Source of the DNA: Flavobacterium sp. YO12
Lineage (GTDB): Bacteria; Bacteroidota; Bacteroidia; Flavobacteriales; Flavobacteriaceae
NCBI RefSeq assembly: GCF_004119495.1
Contig: NZ_NRQU01000044.1
Location: 1-40,257, forward strand
DNA length: 40,257 nt
Reading direction: 5' to 3'
The notes under the pieces are model-generated. The model saw only the letters and a list, made by a program, of their open reading frames with translations. It ran no database searches and was not told where the DNA came from. Of the stretch, positions 26,029-35,452 are shown in pieces (the stretch's first letter is position 1; every line of letters starts with the position of its first letter). Position numbers and translations under genes: made by a program.

Positions 26029-27030
26029 TTAATCTTTAATTCTAATATCAAATCTTTTCAGATGTATTAAACGAAAACCTTTTTTGGTTAAAATAATTAC
26101 TGTAATTCCAACATAAAGTCTTACTGCATCATAATAGCTAAGTTTTACATTCTTTAAGTTTTCTAAAATGGATTTGAAATTTTTTATGCTTTTATTAAAT
26201 TTTACCAGCAATCTTATTTCGTAGAAAAAATGCATTTTTCTATATATAATGTATTGCTTAAGCTTTTCGATTTTTTCTTTCTCTATATTATAGTTGTTAA
26301 TGTTTAATGCTTTATAGACTTTTTGAAAGTAATCAAATTGCGATTGCAAACTGATTGGATTAGTTGATGCTTCGGAATCGATACTTTTATGTCCTCTTCG
26401 CACAAAAAACAATACGTCTTTAATATAGCAAAACCTCACATTTTCGGTCAACCTTCTAAAGTTAAAATCAGTTTCCTGAGCATTTGACAAAGTCTCATCA
26501 AAGAGTTCTTTATCATTTAGTACTTCTCTTTTCCAAAGTGAAGATGGTGTTAAAAAATAAAGTTCTCCTAGTATAAAATGAAACAAGGCATTTGTGTCGT
26601 AAATCATTTGAGGGATAAAATCCTCACTGGCATCGTGGATTGTTTTTGTGAATATTTTCGAAAACGCTGCACAAAATCCTAATTCCTTATTTTTTTCTAA
26701 AACAGCAACTTGTTTTTTAAGAAAATCAGGATGCATAATATCGTCGCTGTCAAACCATTTTATGTATGCCCCCTTAGATAACTCGAAACCAAAATTCCTG
26801 CAAGCATTTGCTCCTTTTATTCGATCTATTGGTCTTTGATGATATTGAAAACGCTTATCTTTATCTATGTAGCCAGCAATCAAACCAGCTGTTTCATCAG
26901 TACTTCCATCATCAATAATAAGGCATTCCCAGTTTGTATAAATTTGGTTTGCTATACTATTTAATGTCTCTCTTAGTAGATCGGCTCTATTATAAGTGGG
27001 AATAATTATTGAGACTAATTTATTTGACAT
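26029..27030 (-). CDS. GT2 glycosyltransferase
   Basis: A 333-residue GT-A family 2 transferase. SIIIPTYNRADLLRETLNSI is the canonical start, LIIDDGSTDET carries the nucleotide-contacting Asp pair, ANACRNFG follows, and WFDSDD is the metal-binding DxD-type motif. A C-terminal ~80-residue tail includes a hydrophobic stretch (VRLYVGITVIIL) that may bind the membrane. The first 11 bases overlap the end of the neighbouring GT2 gene's coding frame downstream. It transfers an unknown sugar in the cytoplasm during repeat-unit assembly. Confidence 0.9.
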   Translation of the reverse strand: MSNKLVSIIIPTYNRADLLRETLNSIANQIYTNWECLIIDDGSTDETAGLIAGYIDKDKRFQYHQRPIDRIKGANACRNFGFELSKGAYIKWFDSDDIMHPDFLKKQVAVLEKNKELGFCAAFSKIFTKTIHDASEDFIPQMIYDTNALFHFILGELYFLTPSSLWKREVLNDKELFDETLSNAQETDFNFRRLTENVRFCYIKDVLFFVRRGHKSIDSEASTNPISLQSQFDYFQKVYKALNINNYNIEKEKIEKLKQYIIYRKMHFFYEIRLLVKFNKSIKNFKSILENLKNVKLSYYDAVRLYVGITVIILTKKGFRLIHLKRFDIRIKD

Positions 27031-27940
27031 TAAAACTCTCTTTAGTTCTTTTACTAAAAGTGTGTAATATTGATTTTAGAAAACCAATATAACCTAGAAT
27101 TTCTCCTGATTTAATGCACAATCCTGTTATTCGTAGAAAATACATAACTTGTTTTTTATCGCTTAAATAGGCCTGAAATAGTTTTGGAAATAAAATCTGT
27201 ACTTGATCTTTTGAAAAAAATTTACCTGACAAAAGAGAATAATAAAATAAAAACTTTGCCTTATTTTTTTCTCTGGACACTGTTAAATCACCTGAAATAC
27301 TTAAAAGAGAAAATCTCACAAAAACTGCAGCTTCGTTGATGGTGTAAATAGTACTAAAATCTGAAAATTCTAAGACTGCCATATCATCACTGTGCCAGCC
27401 CAATGGGTAATCTTTAAAACCAACTTGTAATACCTTCTCTTTATTGAAAATGTACTCGCTTAATGAACTTCGAGTTTGACTTCTAACTTTCTTTATTAAA
27501 AAAGTTGTCGATTTTTCTATTCTAGGATGAGTATAGGCAGTGGATATGTTTTCATTTTTATCATTGATTAATTGTGAAGAATACCTAACTACCTTTATTT
27601 CCTCTTTATCAATTATTGGTATTGTTTTATAAAACTCCGCAACAACATTACTTCCCAGAACATCGTCATCGCCCAAAATCATAATCCATTTTTCGCTCTT
27701 CGACAAATCAATACAACGCTGCCACTGTTTTGTTAATGACTTACTTCCCAAATTTTCATTAAACCGATAATAGTTAACATCAAACTTATCCTGATATTTT
27801 TCTATTATTTTTTTTGGACACTCAGGACTTGCGTCGTCTCCAATATAAACCTTAAATCGTTGATCTGATTGATTAGCTAGTGATTGAATTGTTTCTTCAA
27901 AATAAGCTAATTTGTAAAAAGGAATTATAATAGCCAGCAT
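27020..27940 (-). CDS. GT2 glycosyltransferase
   Basis: A 306-residue GT-A family 2 enzyme. AIIIPFYKLAYFEETIQSL opens the fold, VYIGDDASPE carries the UDP-binding acidic pair, NLGSKSLTKQWQRC follows and MILGDDDVL is the DDD metal site. The C-terminal third is basic and hydrophobic. It starts directly after the stop of the gene at 27941-28804 and overlaps the next GT2 gene by 11 nt, so the three transferases form a tight translational group. Donor and acceptor cannot be deduced. Confidence 0.87.
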   Translation of the reverse strand: MLAIIIPFYKLAYFEETIQSLANQSDQRFKVYIGDDASPECPKKIIEKYQDKFDVNYYRFNENLGSKSLTKQWQRCIDLSKSEKWIMILGDDDVLGSNVVAEFYKTIPIIDKEEIKVVRYSSQLINDKNENISTAYTHPRIEKSTTFLIKKVRSQTRSSLSEYIFNKEKVLQVGFKDYPLGWHSDDMAVLEFSDFSTIYTINEAAVFVRFSLLSISGDLTVSREKNKAKFLFYYSLLSGKFFSKDQVQILFPKLFQAYLSDKKQVMYFLRITGLCIKSGEILGYIGFLKSILHTFSKRTKESFNVK

Positions 27941-28804
27941 TTACTTAAGCCTTATTAATCTTTTTATGCCAGCTTTAAAAATCATTTTATTTGATAATGG
28001 TTCTGGAACTTGAACGTTATTACTCTCAAATTTTGCTATTAAATCATCAATCGAATTTGACGGCATAAATTCTAACACATTCCATACTTCTGGTACTAAG
28101 GGGTGAATATCTTTAAATTCTTTGTAGTTTGAACTATCTAAAGATTGCCAAAACTGAAAATATTTCTCTGTATCAAAATCATCTCTATGTCCCCAATTTT
28201 TAATCTTAAAATAAATTTGTTCTTCGCTTCTAGCCCAAGATTGATGAATTACTTTAATGTTCGAAAAATGATTTTTGATTTTGTCATTACTTCTTGTATA
28301 CGTATTTACGGTCTGATTTGTTATAAACGGAAATTTCTCTTTATTATCAATATACAAATAACCATCCGGCAATTCTCGAAATAAAGTAATCAGCTTTCCT
28401 TGGAAACAAATTGGTGTAAGTTTAGGAAATAAATTTAGATACCAATACTTGTTTAAATACTTCGCGATCTTTTTAAAATCATAAACATATTCATCAACAT
28501 CCAACTGAATTTTCCAACCTTTCCCTAATTTCTTCAGTACCATATTTCGTTCTCTTGATTCGCATTCCATCGGAGTTAAATTTGGTAAATAAAATTGATC
28601 AAAATAAAGTTGAATTTTATTCTTCTTATCAAAAAGTTTAACTTCATCAAAAAAAGAATCGGGTATTTTAAATGTATTTCCACTCCATGTTTTACTTTCA
28701 CTGTCTATAGCTAAAACAATTTTATCAACATCATCATACAATTGCTTGATAGAGGTAAGCAGCATATTATAATCATAAGATACCAAATAACTTACACTAA
28801 TCAT
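27941..28804 (-). CDS. GT2-like glycosyltransferase, divergent
   Basis: A 287-residue protein related to GT2-type transferases but without the usual PTYN start. It opens SVSYLVSYDYNMLLTSI; VDKIVLAIDSESKTW takes the place of the first acidic site, ESRERNMVLKKL the Arg segment, and WKIQLDVDEYVY contains a DxD-like site. This layout is seen in transferases annotated only as 'GT family 2-like'. It starts 8 nt inside the wzt gene upstream and is followed without a gap by the next GT2, so it belongs to the same operon. The function is assigned by context and fold only. Confidence 0.7.
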   Translation of the reverse strand: MISVSYLVSYDYNMLLTSIKQLYDDVDKIVLAIDSESKTWSGNTFKIPDSFFDEVKLFDKKNKIQLYFDQFYLPNLTPMECESRERNMVLKKLGKGWKIQLDVDEYVYDFKKIAKYLNKYWYLNLFPKLTPICFQGKLITLFRELPDGYLYIDNKEKFPFITNQTVNTYTRSNDKIKNHFSNIKVIHQSWARSEEQIYFKIKNWGHRDDFDTEKYFQFWQSLDSSNYKEFKDIHPLVPEVWNVLEFMPSNSIDDLIAKFESNNVQVPEPLSNKMIFKAGIKRLIRLK

Positions 28805-30089
28805 TCTCTGTAACTTTTGAGTTCCACTTTGTGGGTAAATACATTTTCGAATGTTTAGGCAGCAGTTTTGTCCTTTTTGTGAAATCGCTTTGTTCTAAAT
28901 AAAATCCCACTAAGTTTTTAATGGTATAAAAAGTATCAACCTGACCAGTTCCAATCCAAAGATTGATGGTATAAAAACCAGGAACAAATAACAAATGATC
29001 CGTATTAACACAAATCGCAATTTCCTGCCCCTTTTCTAACTTCTCAAATAGCAATCCATCATCTTCATTTGTAATATGGGTAACTAACTCATGATTTGTA
29101 TTTAAAACATCCATCGCAATAGATAAATCTGTAACACGATCTAAAATCTTAAAGTTCATTTCAAATTCTAATTTATCCCCCAATTCAATAATCTGACCTT
29201 GCAAAATTGGAATACTATTACGTGTGACTTTAAAGTAATTAAATTCAATCCTATTCAAACGAGATTTATGAATACACTCTGACAAGAGTTCTTCTGTTGT
29301 TATTTTAGAATAAAAATCTATGCTTTCACTAATTTCACCTTCAAAAACAACCTTTCCATGTTCCAAAACAATTCCTCTCGTGCATAAACGCTGCACGGCA
29401 GCCATATTATGGCTTACAAATAAAACAGTTCTTCCTTCACCTTTTGCAATATCTTTCATCTTACCGATTGCTTTCTTTTGAAATTCTGCATCACCAACTG
29501 CCAATACCTCATCAATAACCAAAATTTCAGGCTCTAAAAAGGCTGCAACAGCAAATGCCAAACGAACAGTCATTCCGGAGCTGTATCTTTTTACAGGAGT
29601 ATCAATATAACGTTCACAACCTGAGAATTCGATAATTTCGTTTAGTTTTAAAGTGATCTCTTTTTTGGTCATTCCCAAAATAGCACCATTTAAAAAGATG
29701 TTTTCCCTTCCTGTCATTTCTCCATTAAATCCGGTACCAACTTCTAATAATGATGCAATGCGTCCACGAGAATTTATATTCCCAATAGTTGGTGCAGTAA
29801 CTTTCGATAGTATTTTAAGAAGTGTAGATTTTCCTGCGCCATTTTTACCAATAATAGCTAAAACTTCTCCACGTTTAACTTCAAAATTTATATTTTGCAG
29901 TGCCCAAACATAATCTGAAGTTCCTTTAATAGAACGATCATTTGTCTCTCCTATTTTTAAATAAGGATCCTCCTTTCCTCTTATCTTATACCACCAGCGA
30001 TTTAAATCATGGCTAATGGTTCCGGTACCAACTTGCCCTAAACGATATTGTTTAGAAATCTTTTCGACCTTTAAAATAATGTCTTTCAA
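28797..30089 (-). CDS. Polysaccharide ABC exporter ATPase Wzt with C-terminal domain
   Basis: A 430-residue ATPase of the O-antigen/teichoic acid exporter family. The N-terminal ABC domain (about 1-255) has Walker A GKNGAGKST (81-89), the RIASLLEVGTGFNGEMTGREN segment special to Wzt/TagH, signature RYSSGM and Walker B ILVIDEVLAVGD. A ~170-residue C-terminal beta-rich domain (about 265-430) corresponds to the Wzt C-terminal domain. In E. coli O8/O9a this domain binds the modified non-reducing end of the O-chain and gates export. It is encoded directly after the permease and transcribed with three GT2-type genes. Confidence 0.9.
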   Translation of the reverse strand: MKDIILKVEKISKQYRLGQVGTGTISHDLNRWWYKIRGKEDPYLKIGETNDRSIKGTSDYVWALQNINFEVKRGEVLAIIGKNGAGKSTLLKILSKVTAPTIGNINSRGRIASLLEVGTGFNGEMTGRENIFLNGAILGMTKKEITLKLNEIIEFSGCERYIDTPVKRYSSGMTVRLAFAVAAFLEPEILVIDEVLAVGDAEFQKKAIGKMKDIAKGEGRTVLFVSHNMAAVQRLCTRGIVLEHGKVVFEGEISESIDFYSKITTEELLSECIHKSRLNRIEFNYFKVTRNSIPILQGQIIELGDKLEFEMNFKILDRVTDLSIAMDVLNTNHELVTHITNEDDGLLFEKLEKGQEIAICVNTDHLLFVPGFYTINLWIGTGQVDTFYTIKNLVGFYLEQSDFTKRTKLLPKHSKMYLPTKWNSKVTEND

Positions 30090-30128
30090 TTTTAGAATAA
30101 ACTAGATATAAAAAATATCGAACTCTTT

Positions 30129-30995
30129 TTAAACTGTATCTATAAAACTTTTCTCGGTTCTATTAAAAGTTAAAAGACCAATAAAAAAAATAATGATCGC
30201 AACAGAAACGGTATAAACTAATCCTAAAACAGAAACTTCCCCCACATTTAAAAGAATGTATCTTGAAGTTTCAATTATATATGCCAGCGGATTGTATTCA
30301 ACAATCCATTCATATTCTGGCAGTTTGTTTTTTACTAATCCCATTGGATACATTACAGCTGACAAATACATTAATAATTGGATTCCGAAACTTACCAAAT
30401 AACTAAGATCTCGATACTTAGTAACCATTGAAGAAATCATCATTCCTAATCCAAGTCCTAAAATCCCCATAGTGATAATTAAAAAAGGAAAAAATATTGC
30501 AAAACCATTTAAAATTAGATTCGCACCTTTTAAATAATAGAATATATAAAATGCAATAAAAATTAAAAATTGGATTCCGAATTTAATTAAGTTAGAAATC
30601 ACAATTGATAATGGAGTAATAATTCTTGGAAAATAAACTTTTCCAAAAACATTGGCATTCACTTTAAAAGTATCAGAAGTTCCATTCAAGCAAGCTGTAA
30701 AATAATTCCAAACCGTAATTCCTGCCAAATTAAATAAAAAAGGCGGTAAAGAACCCGTGTTGATTCCTACGACATTGTTAAAAATAATAGTAAAAATAAT
30801 TGAAGTAAATAATGGTTGTATCAAATACCACAGCGGCCCCAAAACGGTTTGTTTATAAGTTGTTATTAGATCTCTTTTTACAAACAAAAATAATAGATCT
30901 CCATACTGGTATATTTCTTTAAGATTTAACGATAGAAATTTGCTCTTTGGTTTTATAACAAACAACCAATCCTCTTCCCCATTTTTGCTGTCCAT
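30129..30995 (-). CDS. Polysaccharide ABC exporter permease Wzm
   Basis: A 288-residue ABC-2-type membrane protein with six predicted helices after a ~30-residue cytosolic start. Family landmarks are FVKRDLITTYKQTVLGPLWY (coupling region at the first helix) and MYPMGLVKNKLPEYEWIVEYNPLAYIIE before the last helices. It forms the inner-membrane channel that moves lipid-linked polysaccharide outward with the Wzt ATPase 39 nt downstream. A terminator separates it from the capD-type gene, so its promoter should lie in the 94-nt gap; I see no exact -7 box there. Confidence 0.9.
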   Translation of the reverse strand: MDSKNGEEDWLFVIKPKSKFLSLNLKEIYQYGDLLFLFVKRDLITTYKQTVLGPLWYLIQPLFTSIIFTIIFNNVVGINTGSLPPFLFNLAGITVWNYFTACLNGTSDTFKVNANVFGKVYFPRIITPLSIVISNLIKFGIQFLIFIAFYIFYYLKGANLILNGFAIFFPFLIITMGILGLGLGMMISSMVTKYRDLSYLVSFGIQLLMYLSAVMYPMGLVKNKLPEYEWIVEYNPLAYIIETSRYILLNVGEVSVLGLVYTVSVAIIIFFIGLLTFNRTEKSFIDTV

Positions 30996-31017
30996 TTTCA
31001 GAAATATTTAACAATGG

Positions 31018-31045
31018 AAAAAGGCGCTAAAAAAGCACCTTTTTT
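31018..31045 (-). terminator. Terminator between the capD-type gene and wzm
   Basis: AAAAAGG-C-GCT (31018-31028) pairs with AGC-A-CCTTTTT (31034-31044), a 10-bp stem with one C/A mismatch and a short A-rich loop, flanked by T/A runs on both strands. On the minus strand it lies 45 nt behind the stop of the 4,6-dehydratase gene and should stop or attenuate readthrough into the exporter genes. Confidence 0.65.
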
Positions 31046-31089
31046 CTTACAAATTATATTTGTAGATAACATCCTATAGTTTATCCATA

Positions 31090-33057
31090 CTATTTATCCA
31101 AAACTTCAAAAGTTGAATTCATACTCTTAAATTCAGGAACAATCTTTTTCATCTTAGCGACAATATCGTCATTGTCATAAAAATCAGCAATTCCAATTAA
31201 CTCATCGATATCAATATGTAAGTTTTCATACTCATCTTGTATTTCTTGAGCTATCATAATTTTATTATGATAAGTTGGCAGCGTTTTAGAAGTATCATTC
31301 AATAACTCTTCGTATAATTTTTCGCCTGGTCTTAAACCAACTATTTTAATTTTAATTTCTTTATCAGGGATAAAACCTGCAAGCTTGATCATTTTTCTAG
31401 CTAAATCAATAATTTTGACAGGTTTTCCCATATCAAAAATATAAATTTCTCCGCCGTTCCCCATCGCTCCAGCTTCTAATACTAACTGACAAGCCTCTGG
31501 AATGGTCATGAAATATCTAATAATATCTTGATGTGTAATTGTAACCGGACCACCTTCAGCAATTTGTTTGGTAAACAGTGGCACTACAGATCCATTAGAA
31601 CCTAAAACATTACCAAAACGCGTAGTAATAAACTTTGTTACTCCTGGAATATTTTCACTTTGATTTTTTAAGAATAAAGACTGTACGTATTTCTCTGCAA
31701 TACGTTTACTTGCTCCCATAACGTTACTAGGATTAACCGCCTTATCAGTTGATACCATGACAAATTTTTTGACATGATATTTACATGATAAATCAGCAAG
31801 ATTCTTAGTCCCTTTTATGTTAGTTAAAATAGCTTGCGAAGGATTATCTTCCATTAACGGCACATGTTTGTATGCTGCCGCATGAAAAACAACATGTGGA
31901 TTATGGTTTTTAAATACCTTCTCTAATGCTTTCTTACTTTTTACATCAGCAATTACGGCAATTATTTTTGTTTGAGAATCCATTGCTAATGTCTCCAAAC
32001 ATAAGTTATGAAGCGGTGTTTCAGCATGATCCAAAACAATCACAGCCTTTGGATTAAAACCTAGAACTTGTCTCACGATTTCACTTCCTATCGAACCAGC
32101 AGCTCCTGTAATAAGAATCGTTTTGTCTTTTAATTGCTTAGAAATTGATTTACTATCTAAAACAATTGGTTTTCGTTCCAGTAAATCTTCAATCTGAATA
32201 TTTTTTACTTTTTGCGAAATCTCTTTTTGATTTTCCCAATCTGAAATCAATGGAACAGTATAAACTCTATAATTAAACTCTAAACATTGATCAACAATTA
32301 TTAATTGTTCTTCTTTAGATAAACTTTTATCTGCAATAATTACACCTTCTGCAGCTACAGAACGCATTAATGCAGGTAATTTTTTTCGTAAAATTAAAAT
32401 CGGAAGATCTAACATTCGTTTAGATGCATTCTGATTGTTTTTATCAACGAAACCTACAATTTTAAATCTAGAAGGAGTTTCAAACTTCAAAGCATTGGCA
32501 ACAGAGATTGCATTTGCGTCGGTACCGTAAATTACCGTTCGAATTAACTTAGAATTTGTCTTCTCTGAAAAGTACATTTCAAAAGTTTGTTTTACGACTA
32601 CTCGATACAAAAACAAACTGCAAAATGATAAAACCAAATTAATAAAAAGGGCAGTATTCAAAAAGGCCTTGTGACCAGTATACAATTCAAAAACTAAATT
32701 GAAAAATAAAAAGAATACTAAAACTGACATTTGAGAAAACAACAGTTTTATAGCATCAATAAAAGAGGAATGTCTAATAATCCCCGAATAGGTCCTGAAC
32801 AACCAAAAGAAAAATACATTTACTACTAATAAACTAGCAACAAAATATGATTGATGTGATGTAATAATATACCCTAATCCCGTTCCTTCAAAAAGCATAT
32901 AGGTAAAGGTGAAAGAAAAAATCAGTACCATTATATCAATGGCAATAATAATCCAGCGAGGCAAATAACTAAGGCTATTAATATTTGCTCTTAAATTCCT
33001 TGGTGAAAAAGAATTGTACAATATAGAGGCTATTTTGGTTGGTTGATCTGTCTCCAA
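31090..33057 (-). CDS. Membrane-bound nucleoside-diphosphate-sugar 4,6-dehydratase (CapD/WbpM/PglF type)
   Basis: A 655-residue long-form FlaA1-like enzyme. Four N-terminal membrane helices (about 34-150) and a Rossmann-like CoA-binding-type domain (170-270) precede the SDR domain, with NAD motif TGAAGSIG (317-324), HAAAYKHVPLMEDNP and VSTDKAVNPSNVMGASKR as active-site segment. Known members turn UDP-GlcNAc into the 4-keto-6-deoxy intermediate. Products then branch: a 4-reductase gives QuiNAc (a candidate lies at 37974) or a 4-aminotransferase gives the 4-amino sugar (a candidate lies at 35453). It has its own -7 box and a terminator, so it can be expressed apart from its neighbours. Confidence 0.9.
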   Translation of the reverse strand: METDQPTKIASILYNSFSPRNLRANINSLSYLPRWIIIAIDIMVLIFSFTFTYMLFEGTGLGYIITSHQSYFVASLLVVNVFFFWLFRTYSGIIRHSSFIDAIKLLFSQMSVLVFFLFFNLVFELYTGHKAFLNTALFINLVLSFCSLFLYRVVVKQTFEMYFSEKTNSKLIRTVIYGTDANAISVANALKFETPSRFKIVGFVDKNNQNASKRMLDLPILILRKKLPALMRSVAAEGVIIADKSLSKEEQLIIVDQCLEFNYRVYTVPLISDWENQKEISQKVKNIQIEDLLERKPIVLDSKSISKQLKDKTILITGAAGSIGSEIVRQVLGFNPKAVIVLDHAETPLHNLCLETLAMDSQTKIIAVIADVKSKKALEKVFKNHNPHVVFHAAAYKHVPLMEDNPSQAILTNIKGTKNLADLSCKYHVKKFVMVSTDKAVNPSNVMGASKRIAEKYVQSLFLKNQSENIPGVTKFITTRFGNVLGSNGSVVPLFTKQIAEGGPVTITHQDIIRYFMTIPEACQLVLEAGAMGNGGEIYIFDMGKPVKIIDLARKMIKLAGFIPDKEIKIKIVGLRPGEKLYEELLNDTSKTLPTYHNKIMIAQEIQDEYENLHIDIDELIGIADFYDNDDIVAKMKKIVPEFKSMNSTFEVLDK

Positions 33058-33095
33058 TTTGGTCTGATTTCGTTCTGTAAACTTTGTATGTCTTA

Positions 33096-33103
33096 CAAAA
33101 ATA
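33096..33103 (-). promoter_or_regulatory. -7 element TATTTTTG of the 4,6-dehydratase gene
   Basis: Minus-strand TATTTTTG is an exact TAnnTTTG box, 38 nt upstream of the ATG at 33057, in the 83-nt gap behind rfbA. No TTTG is seen 17-23 nt upstream, so only half the consensus is present. Confidence 0.45.
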
Positions 33104-33140
33104 CAAATTAAAGGGTTTAAAAATTTATTTCTACAATAAA

Positions 33141-34025
33141 TTAAACTTTAACTCCTTTTTTCTTTTGCTTTAAAAATTCTATTAAATACGTCCCATATCC
33201 TGATTTCACCAACGGCAATGCTAATTTCTCAAGTTGAGTATCATCAATAAATCCTTGTCTCCAAGCAATTTCCTCAATACAACCAACCTTTAAACCTTGT
33301 CTTTCCTCAAGTACTTGGACAAATTGTCCCGCTTGCATCAGACTATTAAAAGTCCCTGTATCTAACCAAGCAGTACCTCTACTTAATATTCCAACTTTTA
33401 GCTTTCCTTTTTCAAGATAAACTTTATTAACATCAGTGATCTCATATTCACCACGAGCACTAGGCTTAATATTTTTAGCAATTTCAACTACAGAGTTATC
33501 GTAAAAATACAACCCAGGAACAGCGTAATTTGATTTAGGCTCCAATGGTTTTTCTTCAATTGAAATCGCTTTTTTGTTTTCGTCAAATTCAACAACACCA
33601 TATCTTTCAGGATCAGAAACATGGTACGCAAAAACAACCCCTCCTTCTGGATCAGCATTATCTTTAAGCAATTGTTGCATATTTGTTCCAAAGAAAATAT
33701 TATCCCCAAGCACTAAAGCGACCTTATCTTTACCTATAAATTCCTCTCCAATGACAAAGGCTTGTGCTAACCCATTTGGGTCTGGTTGTTCTGCATAACT
33801 AAACTTGCAGCCAATTGAACTACCATCTCCTAAAAGCTTTTTAAAATGTGGCAAGTCATGAGGCGTAGATATAATCAAAATCTCATTTATTCCTGCCATC
33901 ATCAAAGTTGACAACGGATAATAAATCATAGGTTTATCATAAACCGGCATGAGCTGTTTACTTACTGCTAATGTCAACGGATGTAATCTAGTGCCAGAAC
34001 CTCCAGCTAATATAATTCCTTTCAT
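33141..34025 (-). CDS. rfbA: Glucose-1-phosphate thymidylyltransferase
   Basis: A 294-residue RmlA that makes dTDP-glucose from dTTP and glucose 1-phosphate, the first step of dTDP-L-rhamnose synthesis. The N-terminus [16 protein letters not shown] is the nucleotide-binding loop, with [48 protein letters not shown] and AWLDTGTF following. Length and sequence are typical of RmlA. It is third in rmlC-rmlD-rmlA, 18 nt behind rmlD. No rmlB (4,6-dehydratase) lies in the window. Confidence 0.95.
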   Translation of the reverse strand: MKGIILAGGSGTRLHPLTLAVSKQLMPVYDKPMIYYPLSTLMMAGINEILIISTPHDLPHFKKLLGDGSSIGCKFSYAEQPDPNGLAQAFVIGEEFIGKDKVALVLGDNIFFGTNMQQLLKDNADPEGGVVFAYHVSDPERYGVVEFDENKKAISIEEKPLEPKSNYAVPGLYFYDNSVVEIAKNIKPSARGEYEITDVNKVYLEKGKLKVGILSRGTAWLDTGTFNSLMQAGQFVQVLEERQGLKVGCIEEIAWRQGFIDDTQLEKLALPLVKSGYGTYLIEFLKQKKKGVKV

Positions 34026-34043
34026 AAATCTTAGTCTTAAATT

Positions 34044-34889
34044 TTAAACAAACATTTTTTTTAAACTTTTCTTATAATCTGGAACATCCAAATTATAAAC
34101 TGTTTTTATTTTTTCTTTATTCAACAACGAAAAACTTGGTCTTTTTGCTGGAGTAGGATAAGATGATGATGGAATTCCTCCTACTTTACAGTTATATTGC
34201 CCAAATTCTTTAATACTTAACGCAAATTCGTACCAGCTAATTTCGCCTTCGTTCGAATAATTATAAATTCCTGGAATCCATTTAGAAGATTCAACTATAT
34301 CAATCATTGCCTTTGCTAAATCTGCAGCATAAGTTGGTGAACCAATCTGGTCATTTACAACATTAATCTCCTCTCTCTCTTGCATTAATCGTTGCATCGT
34401 TTTTACAAAATTGTTTCCAAATTTACTGTAAACCCAAGAAGTTCTAATAATAATCGATTCGGGATTTTCTTTTAAGCAGGCCTTCTCACCTGCCAGTTTG
34501 CTTTCACCATAAACATTTATGGGATTTGTTGCTGCCTCTTCATCTAAAGCAATTGAAGACGAACCATCAAAAACGTAATCTGTCGAAATATGAATTAATT
34601 TGGCATTATTTTTTGCGGTATACTTAGCAATTAATTCTACTGCTAAATAATTGACCTTAAATGCTAATTCCTTTTCTGATTCAGCTTTATCAACAGCAGT
34701 ATAAGCCCCGCAGTTAAATATTACATCTGGTTTAATTGCTGCTAATTGTGATTCCAATAAATCTAAATCATCCAATGTCGCTTTTGTTCGATCAACAAAT
34801 ATCCATTCATACCTCAAATAAGAAGGGGACAAAACCAATAATTCTGATCCTAACTGACCTGTTGCTCCGGTTACAAGAATTTTTTTCAT
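34044..34889 (-). CDS. rfbD: dTDP-4-dehydrorhamnose reductase
   Basis: A 281-residue SDR-family reductase and the last step to dTDP-L-rhamnose. ILVTGATGQLGSEL is the NAD(P)H-binding motif, and NCGAYTAVDKAESE, STDYVFDGS and YGESKLAGEK (catalytic Tyr-x3-Lys) are the RmlD signatures. It starts at ATG 34889, one base overlapping the stop of rmlC, so translation is coupled. Tail DVPDYKKSLKKM is usual for the family. Confidence 0.95.
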   Translation of the reverse strand: MKKILVTGATGQLGSELLVLSPSYLRYEWIFVDRTKATLDDLDLLESQLAAIKPDVIFNCGAYTAVDKAESEKELAFKVNYLAVELIAKYTAKNNAKLIHISTDYVFDGSSSIALDEEAATNPINVYGESKLAGEKACLKENPESIIIRTSWVYSKFGNNFVKTMQRLMQEREEINVVNDQIGSPTYAADLAKAMIDIVESSKWIPGIYNYSNEGEISWYEFALSIKEFGQYNCKVGGIPSSSYPTPAKRPSFSLLNKEKIKTVYNLDVPDYKKSLKKMFV

Positions 34890-35437
34890 TAAAACAAACT
34901 ATTGCAATTATCGATAAAGGGAAGTATTTGATCTTTGTCTGAAACTATTGCGTCCTCTAAATTCATTCCCCAATCAATATTTAAAGAAGGGTCATCATAT
35001 TTAATTCCGCCTTCAGAAGCTTTATTATAAAACTGATCGCATTTATACATTACTGAAGCTGTTTTGCTGATAACAGAAAACCCGTGAGCAAATCCTTGTG
35101 GCACTAATAATTGTTTTTTATTCTCAGCAGTTAATAAAACACTAAAAGCTTTTCCATAAGTTAGCGAATCTCTTCTTAAATCTACTGCAACATCAATAAT
35201 CTCACCTTCTAAAACGCGAACTAATTTAGTTTGTGCAAATGGTGGATTTTGATAATGCAAGCCTCTTAATGTTCCTTTTTTCGAAAAGGACTGATTATCT
35301 TGAACAAATTCAATATTAATTCCTAAATCTTCAAATTTAGTTTTACTATAAGACTCAAAAAAGTATCCTCTTTCATCACCAAACACAGTAGGCTCTACAA
35401 TTACTAAATCTTCTATAAATGTTTTTTCAATATTCAT
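34889..35437 (-). CDS. rfbC: dTDP-4-dehydrorhamnose 3,5-epimerase
   Basis: A 182-residue cupin-fold RmlC that epimerises C3 and C5 of dTDP-4-keto-6-deoxyglucose. Visible signatures are DERGYFFESY, FVQDNQSFSKKGTLRGLHYQ (catalytic His in LHYQ), VRVLEGEIIDVAVDLRR and LVPQGFAHGF. The length is exact for the family. It follows the aminotransferase gene by 15 nt, linking the rhamnose and amino-sugar modules into one transcription unit. Confidence 0.95.
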   Translation of the reverse strand: MNIEKTFIEDLVIVEPTVFGDERGYFFESYSKTKFEDLGINIEFVQDNQSFSKKGTLRGLHYQNPPFAQTKLVRVLEGEIIDVAVDLRRDSLTYGKAFSVLLTAENKKQLLVPQGFAHGFSVISKTASVMYKCDQFYNKASEGGIKYDDPSLNIDWGMNLEDAIVSDKDQILPFIDNCNSLF

Positions 35438-35452
35438 GCTATAATTTTTTAT

